This document shows, piece by piece, positions 11,688-19,536 of a DNA stretch of 64,000 nt. The position numbers were made by a program, and so were the translations under genes. This stretch comes from FEB-12 sp964503315 (GTDB lineage Bacteria; Zixibacteria; MSB-5A5; GN15; FEB-12): positions 310,001 through 374,000 of the forward strand of contig CAZCZL010000002.1 in NCBI GenBank assembly GCA_964503315.1, in the 5' to 3' direction. Positions within the stretch are counted from its first letter, which is position 1; the number at the start of each line of letters is the position of its first letter. The notes beneath the pieces were generated by a model. The model was not told the origin of the DNA, made no database searches, and was given only the letters and a program-made list of their open reading frames with translations.

Positions 11688-12524
11688 TTAGCTTGTTATT
11701 CCCAACCAATCTCTAAACAGGAACGTGATGCGCCCGACCAACAACGACACACGGCCCATCACTGTATAGCCGAACGATGCGCCAAAAGTCACCATCAGGA
11801 TCCAGATACCGAATCGAGATGCTTTTCCAAACAAGCCAGTATGCTCTTTCGAAAAGTAGAAATAGATCAATCCGCACAACACTCCTAGAAAGATGATCCA
11901 ATTACTGACCATGGCGGCAAACTGACCCGTGGCGGACAAAGAGAAATTCGAGAAGAAATGACCGATCCCCTGCCAGTCGACCAGCAGCGGGACAAAGGTC
12001 GAAGATATCTGTTCAATGAAGTCGGACCGCAAATACCGAATGAACTGCAGACCGGCGGTTGTCCCGACAATAAAGGCCAGCGCCCAGCGAGAAATATATC
12101 CGTACTTGGACGACAATCGCATCAACAGCAGGATTCCGAACACCACTGGGATGAAGTACATCCAATTGGTGTAGAAGAACCCGCCGATCCATTCACCGGG
12201 ATTGTACGGTTGCTTGAAATAGCCCGAAAGCGATTCGGAAAGGCGCGGAATCAGATTCCCTACGATGGTCGACCAGAATCCCTGCGACATCCAATAACCG
12301 GCCGAGATACCCACATACAAGTGCTCGGCAAACTTGTAGAAGGGATTGTCTTTATAAAGGAATGACAGGATCGCCAGAGTCAGGAACGCAGAACAGGTAA
12401 CCAGAAACCCGCGCAGGATGTAGCTGTCAACTTCCGCATCGTGCGCCTGGATCGCCTTGATGATCCAACTTGCGGCAAAGAGCACCACGATACAGGCTGT
12501 AATGATCAGAGCGAGCCTGCTCAC
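11688..12524 (-). CDS. polytopic membrane protein, module copy 2, gene a
   Basis: The protein has 278 residues. It starts at GTG 12524, whose GTGA overlaps the stop of gene b2, so translation is probably coupled. It carries the same core as a1 and a3 (SFLYKDNPFYKFAEHLYVG, ISRWALAFIVG, YFYFSKEHTGLFG, FGASFGYTVMGRVSLL). It has an extra N-terminal helix (about residues 3-22) and no C-terminal helix beyond the core. Different terminal helices in different copies suggest separate partners or membrane packing. Function unknown. Confidence 0.8.
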   Translation of the reverse strand: MSRLALIITACIVVLFAASWIIKAIQAHDAEVDSYILRGFLVTCSAFLTLAILSFLYKDNPFYKFAEHLYVGISAGYWMSQGFWSTIVGNLIPRLSESLSGYFKQPYNPGEWIGGFFYTNWMYFIPVVFGILLLMRLSSKYGYISRWALAFIVGTTAGLQFIRYLRSDFIEQISSTFVPLLVDWQGIGHFFSNFSLSATGQFAAMVSNWIIFLGVLCGLIYFYFSKEHTGLFGKASRFGIWILMVTFGASFGYTVMGRVSLLVGRITFLFRDWLGITS

Positions 12525-13468
12525 TGGCCACCTCCGGCTTTACGACGCGTCCGCAAAAACGCTACATTGCCGAGGAGGATGAACGCGATGATAACCACGT
12601 GGGCCAGGGTCTGCGGCCCCATCATCTTAATGCCAGGAGCCTCGACCTGCTGGAAGCGTGGGTACTTAGTGGCCAATTCAAATTCGTATTCAGCAGCCCC
12701 TTTGACACCACCCAGTAATCCGATCAGCTGTTTTGGATAATAGGCATACAACTGAGGGGCAGAGACAGCCGCTGTCCCCGCGCCGATAGGTACATCGCCG
12801 GGATCGCCAACATAAAGAATCCATTCCTTAGGACCGGGCTGCCCGCCACCGAACGAGACTATTAGTTCGAAGTCCCGGCAACTCAGGATCCCGTTCAGTA
12901 TCTCAATGCTATCGAGCGGACGGCTATTGATATCGGTGGGGAACATCTTCCGTAGATTGGTCACGATGACATTCATGACCCCTTCATTGCCAGCCTTGTA
13001 TCCCAGATTGCACCAGTCGATCCCCTCGCGTTTTTCGGGGAACTCCACTCTGACGACCTGTTGCAGGGTCTGATTCAGCAGTGATTGTCCGGTCGCCCAG
13101 ATGGCGATGAAGGTCACTTTGAGGTTTCTCTGCATGCAATGGCGCACGACCGCATTTGCCGCTGGAAGCACTTCGGGAGCCATCGCCGGATCAAAGTCGT
13201 ACGAGATCATGATCTTCGTCCCTTCGGGCAGGGACTCTATCTTATCAAACAGCGCTTTAGCTATTGGGGTAGCTTTGACTTCAAATGTGATCGGGAACAG
13301 GATTGGTGTAGCGACTGCCACGAAGATGAACGCGAAAATGATCTTGCGGTCAACTTCCTTTCCCAGAAGGGTCCATCGTAGGAGAAACGCCAGACCAACT
13401 CCAATAACAATCATCGAAATAATGACGCCCGGTTGGAGCAATGACATGGGAAGCACAGGTGCGATCAT
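12521..13468 (-). CDS. two-anchor alpha/beta protein, module copy 2, gene b
   Basis: The protein has 315 residues. ATG 13468 overlaps the TGA of c2 (ATGA). There are two N-terminal helices (about 9-27 and 38-58), a soluble alpha/beta region and a C-terminal helix (HVVIIAFILLGNVAFL) with a basic tail. Conserved strings are ISYDFDPAMAPEVLPA, CNLGYKAGNEGVMN, VSFGGGQPGPKEW and YYPKQLIGLLGGVKGAAEYE. The D-x-D/E-P near the first strand is shared by all three copies and could bind a ligand (inference). Confidence 0.8.
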   Translation of the reverse strand: MIAPVLPMSLLQPGVIISMIVIGVGLAFLLRWTLLGKEVDRKIIFAFIFVAVATPILFPITFEVKATPIAKALFDKIESLPEGTKIMISYDFDPAMAPEVLPAANAVVRHCMQRNLKVTFIAIWATGQSLLNQTLQQVVRVEFPEKREGIDWCNLGYKAGNEGVMNVIVTNLRKMFPTDINSRPLDSIEILNGILSCRDFELIVSFGGGQPGPKEWILYVGDPGDVPIGAGTAAVSAPQLYAYYPKQLIGLLGGVKGAAEYEFELATKYPRFQQVEAPGIKMMGPQTLAHVVIIAFILLGNVAFLRTRRKAGGGQ

Positions 13469-14142
13469 CCCTTATCCTCCCCAAGATAGGTTCGCTCAAT
13501 TCCGAGAATGATACGCAACGCCATGCCCACTACTCCGAGTCCAATGCCGATCAAAATAGCGCGCTGGCCGGCCAGGTTCGGTGAACTCATTACCCAGACC
13601 GCCATATTAGGGATCTCCAAAACGGAGAACTTCTCCGGCATCCAACTGGTCAACATCGTGCCAAACGGGGTCTGACCAAGCAGAATAATGAAAGCAGAGA
13701 CCAGAAGTATCGTCGCTTCGCGATTCTTGGCGCGGAACGCTCTATACGAGGCCGATGCTACGAAAAACGCGAGCAACGCGTACATCGTTGAGTTGAGCGG
13801 AGACATGATGTAGAAGAAAATCGTCTGGAACCACGAACCGACCGCGTCCACTTGGGCGGATATGTCACCGGGATTTCCTATCTTGAACAGACCGCTGCTC
13901 AACATCAGCAGGAAGCCGAAAAGGGTGACGATAGAGTATCCCCAGTCCCCTTTCTTTCGGGCGACCTTCGTCATATGAATACGAATGAGGTTGCCGCCGC
14001 CGAGGAAAAAGGCGAAAACCGCAATAATGTCAAAGAATAGTGTCGAGTTCTCCTGCATCCCTTCCAAAGGTGGCACAAAGACAGATACGATCAGCAGAGC
14101 GCCGACAAAGAAGGTAATGAGCAGGGGAATCCGTCTTTTCAT
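13465..14142 (-). CDS. multi-helix membrane protein, module copy 2, gene c
   Basis: The protein has 225 residues with about six hydrophobic segments. It begins MKRRIPLLITFFVGALLIVS and has a basic loop (HMTKVARKKGDWGYSIVTLF), YRAFRAKNREATILLV, and the terminal GQRAILIGIGLGVVGMALRI leading to ILGIERTYLG. These match c1 and c3 in order and spacing. AGAGGCGCA precedes ATG 14142, and the stop overlaps the start of b2. Function unknown. Confidence 0.78.
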   Translation of the reverse strand: MKRRIPLLITFFVGALLIVSVFVPPLEGMQENSTLFFDIIAVFAFFLGGGNLIRIHMTKVARKKGDWGYSIVTLFGFLLMLSSGLFKIGNPGDISAQVDAVGSWFQTIFFYIMSPLNSTMYALLAFFVASASYRAFRAKNREATILLVSAFIILLGQTPFGTMLTSWMPEKFSVLEIPNMAVWVMSSPNLAGQRAILIGIGLGVVGMALRIILGIERTYLGEDKG

Positions 14143-14149
14143 TGCGCCT

Positions 14150-15388
14150 CTAATTAGTCCTGAAGACGGAACTTAGGAAGTTAAAGATTGATGCCGCGAA
14201 TTCACTGTTCCAGGCGGTGGCAACCGTGGCCGCGGCAGCCCCGATCAGGATCGCCGCCATCGCAACCGCTTTGCCGACATCCTGCCCCTTAAGCGAACCC
14301 AATTGCTTTGGCTCGTTCGATAGATAAGCAGATGCGGCAAACAGCTCTTCCCCGATCAGCGTGAAATCACAGGCGGCCACAAAGAATGGCAACTGCGCGG
14401 GCATGGCGGTACCTGCGATCTGGATAGCGCCGATAGAATTTCCGGTTTCGGCCATGATCAGGGATTCCGCGAAGAACGCCCCGAGATAAAAACAGGTCGC
14501 CGGTTTCTGGCGAACCATGATGCCGTCGACGGCCGCAACGTAGCCGAACTGCTCATCGGTGACATAGTTTACCATGTCATCATTATATGCGTCCGGACGG
14601 CCAGCGGCCATATATGACGTCTTGATGGTCTCTCGCGCGGCGGTCATGACTAGCGAACGAGATACCGGCATGGTGATCTTGGTATCATAATCCGCAATTG
14701 TTCGAGATATCCGTCCAAGAATGGTCAGCCCCGCAATGGTCTGCGGGTTGTCCATGTCCTGAATACCCGGAATGAAGAGGATCGGGCGTCCCATTTCCGT
14801 CGCGCGGCCAATCGCCTCATCGACCGCTTCCAGACCGGCTATCTTGCGGATAAAAAGCGTTTTCCCGCGTCTGGCCGTCTCGATGAAATAAATGACCGAC
14901 AGCGATACCAGCAGCGCGATAAGGAAGAGATATTTGCGATTGAAATTGAACCATTCAGCTTCGGGAGTGATCGATGCGGTGGATATAGATGGCGCGGTTA
15001 CCGCTCCGGCCATGGCTTCGATAAAATAACTGTAGCTTGAGTCGCCATCGACCGTCTCATCTCGGAACTCGTTTGAGCCGGCGGGAAGCTCGGCTATTAG
15101 CCTAGGCTCGCCCCCCGACGAGGTGCGGTATAATCTGTACCCGGTGATCCGACCGTTCACCAGTTGATCATCGATCGACGGTACCCAGGTCAATTCAAGT
15201 GCAGTAGCGTCATCATATTTATGGTCTGACGCAACCAGCGAGGTAGCCGGGGCGGGAGGTATCAGTGAGGCGGAGTCAGCGACTATGGCGCTATCGGGAA
15301 GAGGTGACTGGGCGAATACCTGGCCGGACCATAGAACCGCCAGCGCTATCGCCGCGCACACTATGGTCTGCCATCCAGTTCGTTTCAT
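14150..15388 (-). CDS. signal peptide-FN3-DUF6754 membrane protein, module copy 2, gene d
   Basis: The protein has 412 residues. It has a signal sequence (VCAAIALAVLWSGQVFAQ), a fibronectin-III-like domain at about 40-145 (TALELTWVPSIDDQ), a helix at about 155-175 (KYLFLIALLVSLSVIYFI), and then the DUF6754-type domain with RKIAGLEAVDEAIGRATEMG, QTIAGLTILGRISRTIADYD, DEQFGYVAAVDGIMVRQKPA, FFAESLIMAETGNSIGAIQI and ACDFTLIGEELFAASAYLS. GSLKGQDVGKA precedes the last helix. The domain is closer to d3 than to d1. ATG 15388 follows AGGG; the gap to a3 is 10 bases. Confidence 0.83.
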   Translation of the reverse strand: MKRTGWQTIVCAAIALAVLWSGQVFAQSPLPDSAIVADSASLIPPAPATSLVASDHKYDDATALELTWVPSIDDQLVNGRITGYRLYRTSSGGEPRLIAELPAGSNEFRDETVDGDSSYSYFIEAMAGAVTAPSISTASITPEAEWFNFNRKYLFLIALLVSLSVIYFIETARRGKTLFIRKIAGLEAVDEAIGRATEMGRPILFIPGIQDMDNPQTIAGLTILGRISRTIADYDTKITMPVSRSLVMTAARETIKTSYMAAGRPDAYNDDMVNYVTDEQFGYVAAVDGIMVRQKPATCFYLGAFFAESLIMAETGNSIGAIQIAGTAMPAQLPFFVAACDFTLIGEELFAASAYLSNEPKQLGSLKGQDVGKAVAMAAILIGAAAATVATAWNSEFAASIFNFLSSVFRTN

Positions 15389-15398
15389 TCGTCCAACC

Positions 15399-16073
15399 CT
15401 ATCCTATGATTCTCAACCAGTCAGTGAGCAGGAAGTCAATCCTTCCGATAAGCAGCGACATACGGCTCATCACCGTATAGCCGAACGATGCCCCGAAGGT
15501 CACCATCAGAAAGAATATACCAACTTTAGCCGTCGCTCCGAAAGCCCCTTTATGCTCTTTTGAGAAGAAAAAGTAGATCAGGCAGGTGAAGGTCCCCACC
15601 GCCACTACCAAATTCCCGAAAATATCATATAATGAGGCCGAATAATCGGTCCCTAGAAGCGGTCGCACCGTATCCTCGACCTGCACCATGACATTCGAGG
15701 CGAAGTAGATTATCAGATTCAGTCCAGCTGTGGCGCCAACGATAAACGAGAGTGGCCAGCGCGATATCCACCCGATCTTTGGGACTAATCTGAGCAACAT
15801 CATCACCCCCAGGATAGCCCCGACATACAGCATGTACCAGTCATCGGCGCGCTCAGTCCCTGCCTGCGGGAAAACTCCCAGCCAGAACTTACCGTACAGA
15901 TTATCCCAGAAGAGCATCACGAACCAATATCCGGCTGAGATCCCGACAAACACAGACTCACATATCTTGTACCAGATATTGTCCCGATACAGGAACGAGA
16001 TTATTCCCAATGTCAGGAATGCGGCTACCCAGAGGGCCAGATGCTCGATGAAAGTCGGCGCTGCCGTCTGCAT
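15399..16073 (-). CDS. polytopic membrane protein, module copy 3, gene a
   Basis: The protein has about 224 residues and is the shortest a copy: only the shared core, without the extra N-terminal helix of a2 or the C-terminal helix of a1. Conserved strings are SFLYRDNIWYKICESVFVG, ISRWPLSFIVGATAGLN, YFFFSKEHKGAFG and FGASFGYTVMSRMSLL. ATG 16073 is chosen because GGAGG lies 10 bases upstream and it starts one base after the b3 stop; ATG 16094 would overlap b3 by 20 bases with no ribosome site. Confidence 0.78.
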   Translation of the reverse strand: MQTAAPTFIEHLALWVAAFLTLGIISFLYRDNIWYKICESVFVGISAGYWFVMLFWDNLYGKFWLGVFPQAGTERADDWYMLYVGAILGVMMLLRLVPKIGWISRWPLSFIVGATAGLNLIIYFASNVMVQVEDTVRPLLGTDYSASLYDIFGNLVVAVGTFTCLIYFFFSKEHKGAFGATAKVGIFFLMVTFGASFGYTVMSRMSLLIGRIDFLLTDWLRIIG

Positions 16074-16074
16074 C

Positions 16075-17076
16075 CTACGTGCGCCTCCGTTCATGCAGGA
16101 AATACGCGATATTTCCGATCAGGATAAAGACGATGATGATCATGTGCGCGAATGACTGCGACAACATGAAGCGCGTCCCCTTCCCCAAAAAGCCCGTGGT
16201 TTCCTCAAACTCCGCCGCGCCATTCATACCTCCCAGTATACCCAGGAGTTGGCCGGACCGCACGTACGGGTACATGCCGGTTGTCTGGACCGCTGTATTT
16301 CCCGCTCCCATCTTGAGCCCGTAGCGATCCACTGCGATCAAGACCCATTCTCTGGTCCCCGGATATCCTGCCGAGAGATTGAACGAGTAATCGATATTCG
16401 AGAAGTTCTTGATATTCTTCACGAGCGGCAATTGATCGTAGGGTGTTCCATAGTAATCGACGCGGAACATCGAGCGGAAATCCGACCCAATACGCTGGAT
16501 AACGAACTCGTTCCCCGACTGGAATCCCAGATTCACGTAGTCGGTCCCGTATTGCAGATTCATCCCCTTATACTTTTCGTCCTGCATCACCACATTGAGG
16601 GCCTGGTTTGCCTGTTGTGGGCCCTGCGGCCATAAACCCATGATGATCACCTTGAACCGCCGCTCGAACGCGTATCTGAAGAATGACTCCGCCATCGGCT
16701 GTAGCTCCGGCGCAGAGGACGGATCATAGTCGAACGTGACCAGGACACGCGAGCCGGCGGGAAGCGCCTCAAGTCCTGCCATCAGCTCTTTCGTCTCAGG
16801 CGAAATCGAGATCATCTGCGATAGCGACATGAAAAACGGCACGGTGATCGCGATACCGATAAAGAGAAATACCATCCGGCGTTCAGCCGGATGCCCTTGT
16901 ATAGTTCGCACCGTAACCCAGGCTAAACCAGTTCCCAGTAATAAAATCACCACAACCGAGGCAAAAGTCGAAAGCTCTAGCGTACCGAACCAGTCTTGAC
17001 GCCTCCCCACATAGACCAGCACTGTCACGGCCAAAAGCGCGACAATCACAAGTACTTCGATCACGCGGCGTCTCAT
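16075..17076 (-). CDS. two-anchor alpha/beta protein, module copy 3, gene b
   Basis: The protein has 333 residues. GGAGGGGAGT precedes ATG 17076. Helices lie at about 6-22, 33-55 and 72-90, followed by a soluble region and a C-terminal helix (HMIIIVFILIGNIAYFL) ending ERRRT. Conserved strings are VLVTFDYDPSSAPELQPMAE, VIIMGLWPQGPQQAN, YVNLGFQSGNEFVIQ, RVDYYGTPYDQLPL, SAGYPGTREW and VRSGQLLGILGGMNGAAEFE. The strand-loop pattern resembles a Rossmann-like fold, but no cofactor signature is complete. Confidence 0.8.
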   Translation of the reverse strand: MRRRVIEVLVIVALLAVTVLVYVGRRQDWFGTLELSTFASVVVILLLGTGLAWVTVRTIQGHPAERRMVFLFIGIAITVPFFMSLSQMISISPETKELMAGLEALPAGSRVLVTFDYDPSSAPELQPMAESFFRYAFERRFKVIIMGLWPQGPQQANQALNVVMQDEKYKGMNLQYGTDYVNLGFQSGNEFVIQRIGSDFRSMFRVDYYGTPYDQLPLVKNIKNFSNIDYSFNLSAGYPGTREWVLIAVDRYGLKMGAGNTAVQTTGMYPYVRSGQLLGILGGMNGAAEFEETTGFLGKGTRFMLSQSFAHMIIIVFILIGNIAYFLHERRRT

Positions 17077-17077
17077 A

Positions 17078-17725
17078 CTACTCCCCTCCCAAATGAGATC
17101 TTTCGATCCCCAGAATGATTCGTAACGATGCCGACACTATCCCCAGTGCGATCCCCATCATTATAGCTCGCTGACCAGCGGAATTCGGGAAGTTCATGAT
17201 CCAGGCGGCTAACTGCGATAATTGAAATTGTTCGGGCAGGAACCCGGTCAGGACATCCCCCACGGGCACACGTCCAAGCATTACGAAGAAGGCCGCCAAC
17301 AGCAGAAGTGTCGCCTCAAGATTCCGCGCGCGAAACGCACGGTACGATGCCGAACCGACAAAGAATGCCAGGATCGCGAACATCGTCGCGGAGAGCGGCG
17401 TATAGACATAGTCATACATCCAGATAAACGCCAACCCCGGTTCTCGCGAGTCTTTCCCGAACCAGAATCCGAACGCGACCATCAGCAGAAAACAGGCGAT
17501 CACGATGATCGAGTATCCCCACTCATGCCGTCGATAATAGATCTTCTCAATGGATATCTTTATCAGGTTCAGCGCTCCGAGCCAGATCGCGCAGGCGGCG
17601 ACTATAGAGAACCAATCGGAGAACCAGTTGCTGAGTCGATTGAAAGGGAAATGGGGAATGAAATACTGGATCACAAAGACAACACCGGCAATACCCGTAA
17701 TGAGTAGTGGGATTTCTCTGCGCAT
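17078..17725 (-). CDS. multi-helix membrane protein, module copy 3, gene c
   Basis: The protein has 215 residues with about six hydrophobic segments. It begins MRREIPLLITGIAGVVFVIQ and has a basic loop (KIYYRRHEWGYSIIVIACFL), YRAFRARNLEATLLLLAAFF, and GQRAIMMGIALGIVSASLRI leading to ILGIERSHLG. ATG 17725 lies one base after the TAA of d3, so it is probably translationally coupled. Function unknown. Confidence 0.78.
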   Translation of the reverse strand: MRREIPLLITGIAGVVFVIQYFIPHFPFNRLSNWFSDWFSIVAACAIWLGALNLIKISIEKIYYRRHEWGYSIIVIACFLLMVAFGFWFGKDSREPGLAFIWMYDYVYTPLSATMFAILAFFVGSASYRAFRARNLEATLLLLAAFFVMLGRVPVGDVLTGFLPEQFQLSQLAAWIMNFPNSAGQRAIMMGIALGIVSASLRIILGIERSHLGGE

Positions 17726-17726
17726 C

Positions 17727-19004
17727 TTACTGGATCACCTTGAAGAGTCTTGAGAAATCCCAGAGCCCAAAGGTCTCCAGGAGGATCCCTACGATTATTG
17801 CCACAAGAATGAGTCCCTTGCCGACATCCTGCCCCTTGAGCGAGCCGAGTTGCCGAGGTTCTCGCGACAGATAGGCCGAGGCGGCGAACAACTCCTCCCC
17901 TATCAGCGTATAGTCGCACGCGGCCACAAAGAATGGAAGCTGCGAAGGTTCACCGGTCCCTGCTATCTGAATCGCCCCGACCGAATTGCCCGTTTCGGCC
18001 AGGATCAACGATTCGGCGTAGAACAGCCCCATCATGAAGATGGTCGCGGGCTTCTCACGCACCACCATGCCGTCGATTGCGGCCGCATAGCCGAATTGGT
18101 CATCAGTCAGGTAGTGTACCTGATCCTCCTGAAATGAGTCAGGGCGGCCCGCTTTAGCGTACGCTTCCTTTACCACCTCTCGCGCGGTCACCATCACAAG
18201 CGAACGCGAAACCGGGACATCTAATTTGGTCTCATACATCGCAGCCATCTCAGCGACGCGACCGAGAATGGTGATCCCGGCGATCGTCTGCACCTGATCC
18301 ATGTCCTGGGAGCCGGGAATGTAATAGATTTTGCGCCCCATCTCAGTAGCCCGTCCGACAGCTTCATCGACGGCCTCGAGACCGGCTATTTTGCGGATGA
18401 AGAGTTCTTTCCCGGAGCGAGCCTGAGCGATATAGAAGATGATGAATCCGCAGAGCAACAGCACTCCGACAAACACATTGATGCGCTGCATATCGAACCA
18501 TTGCGCCACCGGCGAAACTGGCCCGGCAATTTCTGACTCAGCCGAGAGTGCCCAGAAAGGGGCGCCGTCGACTGTCGAATCATTAATTGCAAGTATCTTA
18601 TAAAAGTAGGAACCGTCTTCCTTCACCTGACCGTCAAGAAATTCTGTCGCGCCGCGGGTTACCTCCCCAAGATTCGAGAATTCCCCCGGCTGACCAATGT
18701 TCGCATTCGCGCGCCAGATCTCGAACCGATCGACCAGAGCAGAGATGTCCGTGGATGCTGTGTCCCACGTTATCCGAATGGCATGCCCATCATCATTTGG
18801 ATTATCAACAACCCGCACGTTTTGAGGTGGTGGCGGCACAAATTCGCTGGTCGCGGGCGCGATCTGAGCAAGTACCTGAGCAGTATTGGTTGCCGATAGT
18901 TCCTGCCCGAGGGCCGGAGTTGACATCCCAACACTAAGTGCAAATGCGGCAACAAAAACGACCACAATTACCAGGTGGTCGAAGTTACGATTCAGCAGGG
19001 TCAA
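17727..19004 (-). CDS. signal peptide-FN3-DUF6754 membrane protein, module copy 3, gene d (first gene of array)
   Basis: The protein has 425 residues and starts at TTG 19004; the frame is closed upstream and a signal sequence follows at once (HLVIVVVFVAAFALSVGM). A fibronectin-III-like domain lies at about 55-160 (PNDDGHAIRITWDTA), a helix at about 172-190 (INVFVGVLLLCGFIIFYIA), then the DUF6754-type domain with IRKIAGLEAVDEAVGRATEM, DQVQTIAGITILGRVAEMAA, DDQFGYAAAIDGMVVREKPA, FYAESLILAETGNSVGAIQI and ACDYTLIGEELFAASAYLS. It is transcribed from the promoter at 19197-19169 with a leader of about 158 bases. DUF6754 is recalled from the motif pattern and has no assigned role. Confidence 0.83.
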   Translation of the reverse strand: MTLLNRNFDHLVIVVVFVAAFALSVGMSTPALGQELSATNTAQVLAQIAPATSEFVPPPPQNVRVVDNPNDDGHAIRITWDTASTDISALVDRFEIWRANANIGQPGEFSNLGEVTRGATEFLDGQVKEDGSYFYKILAINDSTVDGAPFWALSAESEIAGPVSPVAQWFDMQRINVFVGVLLLCGFIIFYIAQARSGKELFIRKIAGLEAVDEAVGRATEMGRKIYYIPGSQDMDQVQTIAGITILGRVAEMAAMYETKLDVPVSRSLVMVTAREVVKEAYAKAGRPDSFQEDQVHYLTDDQFGYAAAIDGMVVREKPATIFMMGLFYAESLILAETGNSVGAIQIAGTGEPSQLPFFVAACDYTLIGEELFAASAYLSREPRQLGSLKGQDVGKGLILVAIIVGILLETFGLWDFSRLFKVIQ

Positions 19005-19168
19005 TGCAGTATTCCCAGGCTTTGTGATCGGTCCTACGCCGTGTGTACCGTACCTCTGTCGTTGTCTAGGACGTTCGTAAGCCGCTTCGTATCAAGTCAT
19101 TTCCCGGCAGAAACCAGTACTGGGGCGAACGAGGTCGGAAGTGCGCTGCTTGTGGCAACACTGGCGAG

Positions 19169-19197
19169 AATCTATCTGTACCCAATACACAAGTCAA
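19169..19197 (-). promoter_or_regulatory. sigma70-type promoter of the triplicated array
   Basis: On the minus strand TTGACT (19197-19192), a 17-base spacer and TAGATT (19174-19169). Initiation is expected near 19162, about 158 bases before the d3 start. It is the only strong promoter seen for the twelve genes. Confidence 0.6.
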
Positions 19198-19409
19198 GCG
19201 TAAAATCAACATCACATTCCGCCTAGTGATTTACTGACAATATGTTACATCACTCCACTATTAGCTCTGACTGAGGAGAATTTCCCGCCGCCCCGCGCTC
19301 ACTCGTTAGACAACGACTAAACCCCAATCATGGAAATGTCGTCTCTTCTTAGCAACATGGTGGAGCCACCCTACTTTCTCCTAAGCCGTTGGCGGAAAGG
19401 GAAAATCGC

Positions 19410-19438
19410 TTTACATCAGGTAAGGGAGATATTATAAT
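19410..19438 (+). promoter_or_regulatory. sigma70-type promoter of glmL-like operon
   Basis: TTTACA (19410-19415), a 17-base spacer and a perfect TATAAT (19433-19438). Initiation is expected near 19445, about 90 bases before the ATG at 19537. Confidence 0.72.
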
Positions 19439-19536
19439 GGCCGCCTAACGCACCGCCTGCGAAGCCGCACGCGTCTGTTATCGCATTGCAGCCTAAGCAT
19501 ATAGCAGGAACTAACGAAAGGGTTACGGACCACTTC

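Larger units (their letters stand above)
19005..19536. other. divergent regulatory region between DUF6754 array and glmL-like operon
   Basis: These 532 bases hold no convincing gene. They carry two outward promoters: minus strand at 19197-19169 for the array and plus strand at 19410-19438 for the ATPase operon, about 215 bases apart. The stretch 19240-19400 between them has no strong repeat that I can see. The ATG of the -10 region is followed in three codons by a stop, so it is not a gene. Confidence 0.6.

Noticed and set aside
8021..19004. Transposition as cause of the triplication
   Set aside because: No transposase, terminal inverted repeats or target-site duplications were seen at unit boundaries; homologous duplication is simpler.
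19438..19449. ATG with an upstream AAGGGAG at the glmL-like promoter
   Set aside because: The frame stops after three codons and the apparent ribosome site overlaps the promoter spacer, so it is not transcribed as such.
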